From NCBI GenBank assembly GCA_021399435.1, contig JAJTUP010000004.1, positions 1,116,001 to 1,180,000 on the forward strand: a DNA stretch of 64,000 nucleotides. Reading direction: 5' to 3'. The notes beneath the pieces are model-generated. The model was not told the origin of the DNA. It saw only the letters and a list, made by a program, of their open reading frames with translations, and searched no databases. The position numbers were made by a program, and so were the translations under genes. Below, piece by piece: positions 11,860 through 21,907 of this stretch (its first letter is position 1; every line of letters begins with the position of its first letter). The stretch comes from Diaporthe sp. PMI_573. Taxonomy: Eukaryota; Ascomycota; Sordariomycetes; Diaporthales; Diaporthaceae.

Positions 11860-13180
11860 TCAGATCTTGGAACTACCCCCGACAAATCCATCTATCACAG
11901 CCGTAATCAAACGATTCGCAATGGCCGTCTGAGGCGGCAACCGCAGCCCGCCCTCCTTGTATCCAGCGGGCGCCGGCTCCCCCAGCCCAGACACCCCGAC
12001 CTGCAGCGCCTCCTTTACCTCCTCGGTCGAGAACCAGCGGGCATCAACAAGCTCCGGGTCGTGGCCGAGGTCGATCTTCTCGCCGTCCCCGGGCGCGGCC
12101 TGCGCGATGGCGCCGATCATGAGCGACGCGGGGAAGGGCCAGGGCTGCGAGCTGTGTATTACGACGCGGCTCAGCCGAACGCCGCTCTCCTCCCACACCT
12201 CCCGGCGCACAGCCTCCTCGATCGACTCGCCCGGCTCCAGGAACCCGGCCAGCGTGCTGAACCAGTGCGGGGGGAACCGCTTGTTGCGGCCCAGCAGCAG
12301 CCGCTGGCCGTCGGCGCTCACCACCGCCACGATGATGGTCGGGTCCGTGCGCGGGAAGCAGATGTTGGACACCCCGTGCCGCGACGCGCAGTCCGGCCGC
12401 TCCGTCAGCTTGCCCCCCGCGAGGTCGGTCGGCGGGCAGGTGCGCTTCGTGCCGGCGTTTATTGACAGTGTCTTGTGGCCGCACTGTGCGCAGAAGGGGA
12501 TGCGCCCGTTCCAGTCTAGGAGGGACCGCGCGTTGGCATAAATGGCCGCTAGGAGGAGGTGAGTGTCAGCGAGCACGTTCAGGGATTCGAGTTTGTGGGT
12601 GCGGTGCTGCTAGGTTGTCCTTACCTTCACCGGCTGCCAGCCCCATGTGCCTCTGGTTCTGGTAGAACGAGTACCCCTTCGCCTTGACGGCCTCGACGAC
12701 CTTGTTTGTCGCCTCGGCCGCAGGTCCCTTGGGCGTGATGTCGACGGCAAAGTACGGCCTGCCCTTATACTCCTTGTACTCAAACGCCGGGTCATCCGCC
12801 GAGGCCGGGAGCTTGTTCGCATCGTCGAGCCCGAGCAGCAGGATGAGCGGCTTGAACTCGTCTGAGTTGAAGTCCTTGATCATCTGCTCCTCGCTCTTCT
12901 CAAAGGGGTCGGCCCCCGTGAAGGGCGTCACCTCCGGGTTTCCCACATAGGCGAGTCGGCGCTGGGTCTCGTCGACGAGGGGCGCGAGGTCGTTGAGCAG
13001 GAGGAAGCGGGCCGAGGGGTGGGAGAAGGCCGAGCGCAGGAAGGCGTGGTCGCTCCGCAGGAAGCCGACGCGGTTCAGAGGGCTGCCGGCGAAGTAGTTT
13101 GAGAGCTCGCGCCCGAATTTCCTGGACAGCATCGAGTCTTCGGCTTCCAGGATCGGAAGGTCGGGAATGGGCGCTCCCAT
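11860..13180 (-). CDS. NPY1: Peroxisomal NADH pyrophosphatase (Nudix, NUDT12/NPY1 type)
   Basis: Two exons (13180-12625 and 12548-11860) with a 76-nt intron give 414 residues. The N-terminal half carries the NUDIX-like domain (FLLLNDLAPLVDE, ending near KGYSFYQNQRHMGLAAGE). Next comes a zinc ribbon with FCAQCG and two later cysteines (KRTC and RPDC), then the catalytic Nudix box GFLEPGESIEEAVRREVWEE, complete with the metal-binding REVWEESG. This architecture defines the enzymes that hydrolyse NADH and NAD+ to NMN(H) and AMP and that decap NAD-capped RNA. The last three residues are SKI, a variant of the peroxisomal targeting signal PTS1, matching the peroxisomal location of yeast Npy1. The neighbours give no functional context. 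High confidence in function; the PTS1 reading is inference. Confidence 0.95.
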
Positions 13181-14085
13181 GTTTCTCGTTGCTCGCTCGG
13201 TCGGGGTCTGTTTGCTCGGGGAGGGAGGGGATTGTGGACTGCTCGTTGGTTCGCTTGTGGGAAATGAGGCCTGGAATTACCTACGAGCCAGAACAATCAC
13301 CTTTCGCCATAGGGTAACTGGAAGGGGAGGTCGGACACCGCTGTCGAGCCCATCGTCATGGACGGGGTCTCGGAATGGTGGGGTCTTGGAGGGGCGATTA
13401 CCGCGGCTGATTAATGCGATTTTTGAGAGTATCCGAGGCTCTGGGCCAGACTGCCGGCTCGGCACCGGTGGGTTTCTGTTCCCCGGAGCACACCCGTACG
13501 CCAAACTACGTCACCTCCAAAACTTTGCCTTCTCGATCTGAAGTATGAGGATTCTCCTCAGATAGGAAGCAAAGAAAATTGAGAAAATTCCAAAGTTTAG
13601 AGGTCATCGCGACGCCCATCTCAGAAAATCGGCAGCAGGTTTTGAGGCACTAATAATCACCAAATTGTCGCCCACACTTGGAGGGACTACCTTTGGCCGG
13701 GTCGACAGGGCAGGCTAACTTGATTGAGGGCTGATTAGTGATATCCAAGGTTCCATAGGGCGAAATGGTGGCTTCTAACAGAACACTGGTTTGCAGAAGA
13801 TTGGAAAGTTACTGTCTAAAGCTTTGCATTGCGACTTTCACTGCCATTATCTACACAAAACATTGTCCCTTGTCCTTATAGGACACTCATTGTCGTTCCG
13901 AATAGTCTATAGTCCAATAGGAGACCATTGGTCGCCCATGTAGTTCCAAATAATCGCCATCATAAGACGCTGTCTGTCAACGCTGAAAGTTACTACTCCT
14001 GGGATTCATGTTGCTTTCCGCTCGTCTCATTGCTCTGTACACATGCGGTAGACCCCTGTTTCCACCCCTCCGACCGCTGGAGTCC
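13181..14085. other. Intergenic, no gene recognised
   Basis: About 0.9 kb upstream of the NADH pyrophosphatase gene and downstream of the membrane-protein gene. It becomes AT-richer past 13500. No supported gene, repeat or RNA was seen. Confidence 0.45.
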
Positions 14086-15721
14086 TCAACCCATTGCTGA
14101 ACTCCATCGTTTCCAGCATGATTTCGATTTTTCACTGTGATACTCTGTTTGATGCCAGATATTAGAGACTTGACCTGTGGACCTCTTGGGAGGGGGGGGG
14201 GAGGCAGGCCTAGTACTTACTGACGAAAGCTCCGAGGCAATCTGATATAACAGAGACAAGAAGCACCAGGGGCACAATATGTCCGAAACCCCACTGGTTC
14301 TCTGACTCTCCGGAAAGATATAAGTTGTTTGATTGTCGAGCTGCAAAGGCCATATACCCATAGAGGATACTCGGAAATATGACCAGTGATAGGATGCTGC
14401 TCGGATTCTCAACTTGTTCCTGTGCTTGTGGAAGTGCCGTACTTATTGTATTATCCATGTCTCGTAGGTACCCTGGGATTGACTCCCACCAAGACCTGAC
14501 TCCAAGCTCGGGAGACATATTGTGTTGCAATGAGTCCATTTGGATTCCATCTTGATCTGTGGAATGGCTAGTCACACTTGAATCAGGCCCAAATAATGAC
14601 TCCCAAGATTTTGGGCTAAAGGGAAGTGTTGCAATGAGACTAAGTGAGATTAGCCTGACCATGATTCTCTCTTGCTGTGATTCTGATTCCTGATTCGACC
14701 ACAGAGTCTTCATCAGTCGCTCAGTTGGTCTTTGAGTACTCAAGACCAGTGTGAAGAACATGTAGAAGCTTGTGATGGCAAGATATATCTTGTCAACCAA
14801 GGGGTGTTTGGAGCTTGATGCTGACAACAGCATTGTATGGTAACAGGCACCAACGACCTCGTCATCCCACGAGTGAAGCCGAACACCAAGGATGATAACA
14901 AAGATGAGGTAAAGTGATGCGAAGGAATTCACAAGCAATAATCGAAACAGCGGCGATGGTTCCTTTGTCTGTTGTGAAACAATCATGGCTGTACATGCAG
15001 AGACACTGGGCACATCACAATGTGTTAGCTGGAGGTAATGGCAAAAGTTTCAGCCTCATGTAATGGTGAGATATTCATGCTTACCCTGTGAAATTCACTG
15101 TCTCATAGACAACTCGGAAGTGGTAAAGTCCCAGTGAATTATATTGTATCAGTGCGCTAACAAGCAGCGATATGCCTACATAATGAAAGTCATAGGATAA
15201 AAGTCAGCATTTTCCTGAAGTACTGTTCCCAAATCGGTGAAGACTTTCTGGCCATATTAACAATCAACACGCCATTGAATAGCTGTGCATCACTGATAGT
15301 GCAGAGAAGATCGGTGATGATTTTTCTCTTTCTTTCATCTTTTGGTAGAGCCTCTGCTTGAGATGTAGTCGATTCTGGAATAGTCTCTTGAGTAGGGGGT
15401 GATTGCTGTCCATGTCGGACTCTTGAGTTGATGGAACCGACAAATGATGAAAGCTGCAGCTGCAAGTGATGATAAAGCTCGCGCCACCGCCATTGGAAGG
15501 ATAACTTCATGTTTTCGGGCCATGTCTCCGGATTGCGGAAACGCACCCTCCAAAAAGTCTTCATTATCCAGAGCGACAGGAAGACTGAAAGTGCTCCTTG
15601 GATTATGAACGAAATTAAAATCTATTACGGATCAGTCGTGGACGGTAAACAAGAAAATGAGCGTGCGTACCCCAAGTCCTGCTATATCGGAATTTGTCGT
15701 GCCAACATTTTGACAAGTCAT
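14086..15721 (-). CDS. Fungal multi-spanning membrane protein of unknown function
   Basis: Five exons (15721-15671, 15621-15273, 15175-15085, 15005-14221, 14174-14086) close in frame to 454 residues. The start MTCQNVGTTNSDIAGLG resembles the cysteine plus DIAG(I/L)G opening of a common family of uncharacterised Pezizomycotina membrane proteins. A helix (ILISFIIQGALSVFLSL), a cytoplasmic stretch with the family landmark DAQLFNG, a helix-rich block (GISLLVSALIQYNSLG, LYHFRVVYETVNFTG) and three to four further helices follow. The second intron (15272-15176) needs a GC donor instead of GT; every other way of joining breaks the frame. That could be a real GC-AG intron or a damaged splice site. A degenerate piece of a related gene lies at 16785-16895. 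Function unknown; membrane location confident. Confidence 0.72.
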
Positions 15722-16784
15722 TTTGAAGACTTCATGCGGTAGTCAAAACGTGCATGTATTTTGGACAAATTTGAGCGCCCAGTTCCGTCAACCGTATGGG
15801 CAGCCAAATCAGGCCTCGCAAAATCTGGTTTCGAGGCCGGTCAGAGAATCCTTGTCAACATTTGAAAATTGATGGCGGAAAATGAACAGCTGGGGTACCA
15901 GAGATGCGCTCAAGTCTGATCGTGAAGTTGATAAAGGTGTCGGTATTCTCAGTCGGATTTCAGCACTCCCAACGCATTCGATATTTGAGATTCAACAGGC
16001 AGTAAAAAGTCTTGTTTCAGTTATTAGTTAGGGCTGCGCATGGGTTGGGAAGAGCTAGGTCGAAGGGAAATCTGTAATGGATTTGAATGCCAGCCTCCTG
16101 CACTAACGCCTGGCACCATAAAGTGCATGGAAAAGAGGTAGGGAGACCAGACTTCGTTGGGCTCCAGAAAGTGATTTCGGAGCGGTCAAGGTGAGACATG
16201 CAGCTCCGGAGCCACCTGGGCATTTAACTTGCTGGAAATAGGCGCCCACCATCACCCGCAGGCAACACAGATGGGTACGTACATGAGTATGCATGCTGCA
16301 CGGTGATTTAGGTGGATTTTGTGCTGCAAGGAAATCCACAACCCCGCTTGGCCCCCTCTCCCCCGCTAAGCAAAAGCAAAGAGAAGGCAACTGCTTTACA
16401 TTTCATGCCACGCACAATTTCTCATTCAATGCAGTACTACCCCCGACGCTATGCATATGTGGTCGGATGGGTTTGCGGCTCAATGGTCGGTGTTGTGGTG
16501 GGCTGTTGCGATAACTCGAGCAGAGCCAGATATACAACTTAGAACGGCGCATTCCACCGTACATTGATCGCGTAAAAGGGATTCGGATAATTCAGTACGT
16601 TTGAGTAAGATTTCGCGAATTGAGTAGCGATGATCCAAGTCCATGGACGCCAATAGTTCAGTTGCTGGTCCTTGCTATGGAGCGAGCCGCTTCATGACGA
16701 ATCTATGGAAAGGGCCTTGATTACATGAAGTATTGTGAGACACCCGAGCCCAAACATTGGACGAAGTTAGGTCTCAACAGTGGG

Positions 16785-16895
16785 TTCCAGCTTGATCTGT
16801 GGAGTCGCCATCCACAATCGATACAGACCCAAAAGTGACTCCCAAGATCTCGGGCCCCAGAGAAGCTGGGAGTGTAGAGTGAGACTCAGAGCGGT
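16785..16895 (-). pseudogene. Degenerate fragment of the 14.1-15.7 kb membrane-protein gene
   Basis: About 110 nt align with 14541-14655, inside exon 4 of the neighbouring membrane-protein gene. Identical runs include CTTGATCTGTGGA and TGACTCCCAAGAT, and the intervening bases are mostly substitutions. The orientation is the same as the parent. No flanking exons are preserved and the frame is not kept, so this is a relic of a tandem duplication or of a former paralogue. Confidence 0.7.
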
Positions 16896-17035
16896 TAAAT
16901 GATTAGAAAGTCAAAATATAGTTAGAATACTTGAGAATTTTCAAAGTCAGGGTAGTATATTGTTTACCTCTTGATTTGCTAAGAAGTCTACATATTAGGT
17001 ACCTAGGTAGGGAAAACATTAAAGGTACCGGTAGA

Positions 17036-17262
17036 GCTGGGTAACCTCATAGTAGGAGCTAGGTAGGCCGACCTTGGCTAAGCTAGGGGAGATTTATACT
17101 TACATATGCGAGACAACCCATTTACCTATGGACTAGTATGTATTCCTGAAGATGCCTTTTGGGTAATCTCAATCACTGTAGAGAACGGTGTAAGTGAAGT
17201 TGTTGACTACATGTGGGTGCAGCGCTAAATTGGCTCCACGAGATTATGGGTTCTCCGAAACG
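17036..17262 (+). repeat. Dispersed repeat, copy A
   Basis: The segment matches 27052-27269 over its whole length with substitutions and small gaps. Shared landmarks, in order, are GAGCTGGGT, GGCCGACCT, TATGTATTCCTGA, GTGTAAGT, GCTAAATTGGCT and TCCGAAACGGTG. It ends about 380 nt before the P450 start codon. It encodes nothing evident; it is probably part of a short non-autonomous element. Confidence 0.7.
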
Positions 17263-17644
17263 GTGATAACGGCAGTAATGGCCACGGTAACTACCGACCG
17301 GCTTGTTCCACAGCTGGCTAAAGAATGTGTTGGCCTCGAAGATAAGAATCGAGGCCGGTAAGCGAGCAAGGATCCAGTGCAAGGTGATTTCACCCCACGC
17401 TAACAGAGCGGCACAGCAACGTCGGCGTCTTCGAATTGAGAGGCGTTGTGGAGCAGGAGCCATGACTGCATCCGACCCGCCACCGCAAACTCTACCACAC
17501 GTACGGTGGTCAGAAACGCGGAATGATTGCACGCGCCTTCCTCCAAGAAGCGAACCAGGTTCTATTCGAGGACACAATACGACTTTCGGCATCAGGATGA
17601 GTCTTCCAAGTGTTTGGCATATGGAAGACAGAAAAGGCACTGCC

Positions 17645-19667
17645 ATGGCTGTCGTCCAGCTCTCCCGCTCCCTGATCGGCCAACTCATTGCCCCTACTGC
17701 TGCCTTGGTGAGTTTGGGCGCCACACAATGACTGAGCATTCAAATGGCTAGGCGCGAGGAGACGACTGACATATCCTGTACAGATTGTGGCCTACTGGGT
17801 CGGACGAGGCATATACAATATCAAGTTCCACCGGCTCTCAAAGTATCCTGGTCCGAAACTTGCTGCTATTTCTGATCTTTGGTGGGCTTACGCATGGTGT
17901 GATTTGCTCACTTATAACAAGTTTGGCCAAAGTACTGATACGTCTATAGCATGAGTGGAAAATATCCATGGTTGATCGAGGACGTCCTGACAAAATACGG
18001 TAATTATCGATCCATCTTTGCTGGAGGAAATGAGCCTTGGCCTTGGCGTAAGCAGCTAATTGTTTCTCGGGCGATATTGTACGGATCGCTCCAAATGAAC
18101 TGGTTTTCATAAACCCACAGGCAGCGCAAGGTCAGTCTTCAATTTACGAGGTTACAGCCACGGTGGTCACATACATGTCAAACATGCACTTGGTCACTCA
18201 AGGAGAGTGCCTGACTAGGTCTGACCGAGGTCTCCAAGCAAACAGACATTTACCTGGCGCAAGACAAGAGCCTCGAAACGTTTGTCCAAGTTGGTTACGA
18301 TGCTCTTGACACTGGGGACGGAGGAATCTCTGGAGAGGCCAATCCTTCAAGGCACCGTGAAGTCGCAAAGAAACTTGCGCCTGCATTCAGCGCCAGGAAT
18401 TTCAAGGCTAAAGAAGCTACCATCCACAAACACCTCGATTTATTTGTCGAAAGGATGAAAGAACTTGGAGGGACCAACAAGCCCGTGGAGATGCAACGTT
18501 GGTCTGATTGGCTCGCTTTGGATTTGTCTGCAGATTTGACATATGGTCGAGATATGGGCCAAGTACGAGACAGTAAGCCACCCGCAGTGGACGTCCAATC
18601 AAATCCAAAAAGTTTTCCATATGCTGACTGTAGAATCATCTGATGCAGTGAAAGATTCAGTGTTCATGATTTCTGCTCTTAAACTGAACCTCTTTATCAC
18701 AATGAGCCAAGTGGTGAGGAAATTCTGCTCGGGTCTTTTCACTCTGCTGCCGTACTTTACTATCCCTCCAACAGTCTGGCCCGCGATGCCGTTCTTAATT
18801 AAGATGAACAGCCAAATTGTGCAAGATCGGATCGGCCGGCGAGGGGAACTGGATCATCTGGACTATTTTGAGCAGCTAATCCCATCTGACACCGGAACAC
18901 CTGTTCCTGACGACAAAAAGCACATCTTTCATCTGGAAAATGTAGCCGGGCAGCTTCTTCTCGCCAGTTGGCAGCCCTTAGCAAATCAGTTCTACTCCTT
19001 GATGTTTTTTCTCCTCCGTGAGCCAGGCTTACATGCTTATGAAGCATTGGTGGAGGAAGTGAGGACGGGGTTCGAGGACTATGAATCCATCGATACCGAA
19101 AAGTTGTGTACGGCCAAATTCAGATACTTGCAGGCTTGCGTGTCTGAAAGTCTTCGGATCCACCAGGAGACCATAGATGGACTTCCACGCATAAGTCCAG
19201 GAGCTGTCGTTGACGGAGAGTACATCACAAAAGGCGTACGTATATCATAATCAATGGGCATTTATTTAGTCTGGCGTATATTGACATCCTCCTCTACTAA
19301 TTAGGTCACATGCCAGATCAGCTATTTCGCAGCAGTAAGGAGTACTCGCTTTTTTACTGAGCCAAGAGAGTTCCGTCCAGAAAGGTGGCTATCGAACGCC
19401 CCAGACCATCCGCGGTTTGACGGAAGGTTCAAAGGTGACAACCTAAGAGTGTCAAAGCTGTTCAGTCAAGGACTTAGAGAGTGCCCTGGCGGCGTTATCT
19501 CCCAAAACATAATCAGGCTGTTCATCGCCAAGGTTCTGTGGCAATTTGATCTCGAGGCAGGTCCCGGAATTGAAAACTTGTCTTTTGACAAAGACTTCAG
19601 GTTTCTCACGTTTTGGGAGAGGCCACAGTTCTGGGTTCGCTTCAAGCCTGTGCCGAGGTCAAGGTGA
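17645..19667 (+). CDS. Cytochrome P450 (fungal class II, trichothecene-hydroxylase-like)
   Basis: Seven exons (17645-17707, 17784-17896, 17950-17999, 18056-18130, 18219-18572, 18649-19235, 19305-19667) join in frame to 534 residues. After a short membrane anchor come the proline hinge YPGPKLAAISDLWWA, then IVRIAPNELVFINP, the K-helix ExxR as ESLR, the PERW motif, and the heme loop FSQGLRECPGG with its thiolate Cys. The fold resembles fungal benzoate- and isotrichodermin-hydroxylase type P450s, which act at the ER with NADPH-P450 reductase. The I helix is odd: the place of the usual AG(D/E)TT reads LLASWQPLA, so both members of the acid-alcohol pair are missing. The gene looks otherwise intact. 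An in-frame ATG 48 nt upstream is an alternative start. Substrate unknown. Confidence 0.9.
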
Positions 19668-20288
19668 TGGGAGGCAGTGTCCTCGCCCCTTGAAACAACC
19701 CTGGATGATTACAACAGCGGAGATACAGAAAGAGCAGTGCAGCGACTCGGGAGTGCAAAGTATTCTAGGAGACCACAGATATACCTTGACGAGGTGCGCC
19801 GGAAGAACATGGGACGGACATACTTTCGTGTGTGGTGCGTTGCGATGGAACATTGAAGATCACTTGCCAGTGCTACTAGCTATTGTCAGGGCACACAGTA
19901 ATATTGCACCTCTTGAGATATACGTTAAAATGTGACCCACGTGACATCCATTAAAAACAACAAGGAATAAATTCTTCACTTCAGTCTTCCATAGCCCATA
20001 TTAGGTATTGAAGAATTCTACAAGGATGGCCCACAACAATCACCCAATGTCCCAGACCCTGTGACCCGCCACGGTTGCCTTGGGCCCCTTTTACCAGCCC
20101 GGGAATGCAGTCACCCTGTTTCCAAAGCACCAGAGGCGAAGCTGTCTGTTTCACCTGGGCACGGCCCAGGCTAAGACTCACCGCATCAAGCCAAGAACAC
20201 AAGCCCTTGCCAACTCTACAACAAAGCCCCAACCAAGATTCCAAAAACATCCTGCTGCTCTAACTGCAAGCCACACAGCAATTCCACC

Positions 20289-20750
20289 TCATGGGTGATC
20301 TATGGTGTTCATGCCAGCTGAAGTATCTAGCTCATGGGGGTGTTCGAACCAAGTGGCGTTGTGTTGATAGGATTGATCTGTGTAAAGCCTGCCTGGCCGT
20401 TCAGTGTGGGAGCTGACGAAGACAGCGCTGAGCCACACAGCTCGGTATTCAGGGACCGGAACCGGTCCAGGATAACTCGGTGCGCTCGGGGTTGCGCTTG
20501 AGACCCGGTGGCGGCCATTGTTGGTCGGGTGGTGACGTGGAAGGATGGAGGAGTGATGGGGGTCATCTTCGAGCAAGATGGCAGATAGTGACTGTTGACG
20601 GTTGACGAAGGGAGTGTCGCCGTCTTGTTGATTGTGTCTCTTTTTCCTGTATCGGCGGAGACGTTTGAAACCCCAGTAGAACCCAGGGACACAAGACACA
20701 ATTAAGCCCAGGAGGACGAGGTAGGGTATTACTCGTGACGACAACGCCAT
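20289..20750 (-). CDS. Small single-pass membrane protein, hypothetical
   Basis: The frame of 153 residues starts MALSSRVIPYLVLLGLIVSC, a single hydrophobic helix of about 20 residues, followed at once by a strongly basic stretch (FKRLRRYRKKRHN). The rest is a low-complexity hydrophilic tail rich in Ser, Pro and His. This is the layout of a type-I/III anchored protein with a cytoplasmic tail. The frame stays open further upstream to 20858, but the ATG at 20750 places the hydrophobic helix at the N-terminus. No family is recognised and no intron is evident. Confidence 0.4.
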   Translation of the reverse strand: MALSSRVIPYLVLLGLIVSCVPGFYWGFKRLRRYRKKRHNQQDGDTPFVNRQQSLSAILLEDDPHHSSILPRHHPTNNGRHRVSSATPSAPSYPGPVPVPEYRAVWLSAVFVSSHTERPGRLYTDQSYQHNATWFEHPHELDTSAGMNTIDHP

Positions 20751-20968
20751 TTTGGTGTTTAAGCTTGAAGTAGAAGATATCGCGGTGTCGCGCCAATTTG
20801 CATTGAGAGGCTGATCAAACGAAAACTGGGAAGCTTGAGGGCTAAGGGCACGTTCCAAAATTTATGAGCGATGTTCAGAAATGAGCTTCGATATATAAAT
20901 ATTTCCTAGTCTGTCATTGCCACATTCCAAGTCATGTCTGTAGTCCATTTGTGTTAAGCACTGACCCG

Positions 20969-21529
20969 AACTCTGGTCGACTTTTTTCCCTCATGATGTC
21001 CAGGATTAAGGGATAATCTGTGGTAGGCAGACTCCGTACTTTGGGTTGATTGGGGTCCAAAGCGCGCAGCAGTGAGTAAAAGGTGGGAGGTATGGGTTTT
21101 GTACAACATGGAGAATTCAACCAATGGAAAATTATCAGAGCCTGACCTCGAGACCTGGTCACCTAGGTCTGGACAACTCTGATCGCGGCGACCTAAGTTT
21201 GGTCGACTTCAACGAGACGGTATTCCCTGCCGTTACGTTCCTTGAATTAACCGAGTCGGATGCTTGATTCTTGGCATACCTAAGTCTGGTCGAGTGTGGC
21301 TTCCCAGCCTCGGACCCCAATGGTGAGCCGGAGGGGAGGGTGGTGACAGGGGGCGCGGGAACGATCGCCATTCGTCTCGCAGTTGTTGCCCAACCAGGGA
21401 GTTGTCAGCACAGCCTGCTTACGATTGCATGTCGTGCGACATGGTGCTGGGCCTGATCTCACCACACAAGACGAAAAAGCCCGACAAATCGCCCATGCGC
21501 ATGCTGTGTAACCGAAGTCTGGCCGACTT
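20969..21529. repeat. Five scattered copies of an imperfect palindrome
   Basis: A 15-nt motif close to AAGTCTGGTCGACTT occurs at 20969-20983, 21195-21209, 21282-21296 and 21515-21529, with a weaker copy at 21164-21179. The arms AAGTC and GACTT are inverted repeats around TGGTC. At 21513-21531 the arms extend to CGAAGTC/GACTTCG. All lie in the region upstream of the Clr5-ankyrin gene. They could be binding sites of a dimeric regulator or the remains of a short repeat; the sequence cannot decide. Confidence 0.5.
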
Positions 21530-21907
21530 CGAAGGACAGGGGGTTGTTTTTGGCAGCAGCACAGGCAAGTCCAAGCTGGAGGGCGGTGCGCCCCTCCCTG
21601 GGACTGGCCAGGCATAAACTTGAAAAGGAGCAGGTCTGCTCATAGATGATACCGATCCTCTCTTGTCCTGTCTCAGAAGGAAAAAGACTTTGCTCATCAT
21701 TACCTCCTGCCTAAGCCGCCTTTCCTGTTGGCCTCCAACATTGTTGAATGCCGAGCAGCACCGACCTTCGCGTGAAAGCATCTGCTGTACCTCTACCCAA
21801 CAACTCAACTCCCTCTTCGTGACGGACAGGCTCTGCATTCAATCGAGCTCCATTTCCTCTTCCCGAGTAGCCAGGCACGATAAACAACGACGAAGCAGGA
21901 GCACGGA

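Larger units (their letters stand above)
15722..17644. other. Intergenic with pseudogene fragment and repeat
   Basis: About 1.9 kb that is AT-rich past 16560. It holds the decayed copy of part of the neighbouring membrane-protein gene (16785-16895) and one copy of a dispersed repeat (17036-17262), both listed separately. No intact gene is seen. Confidence 0.5.
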
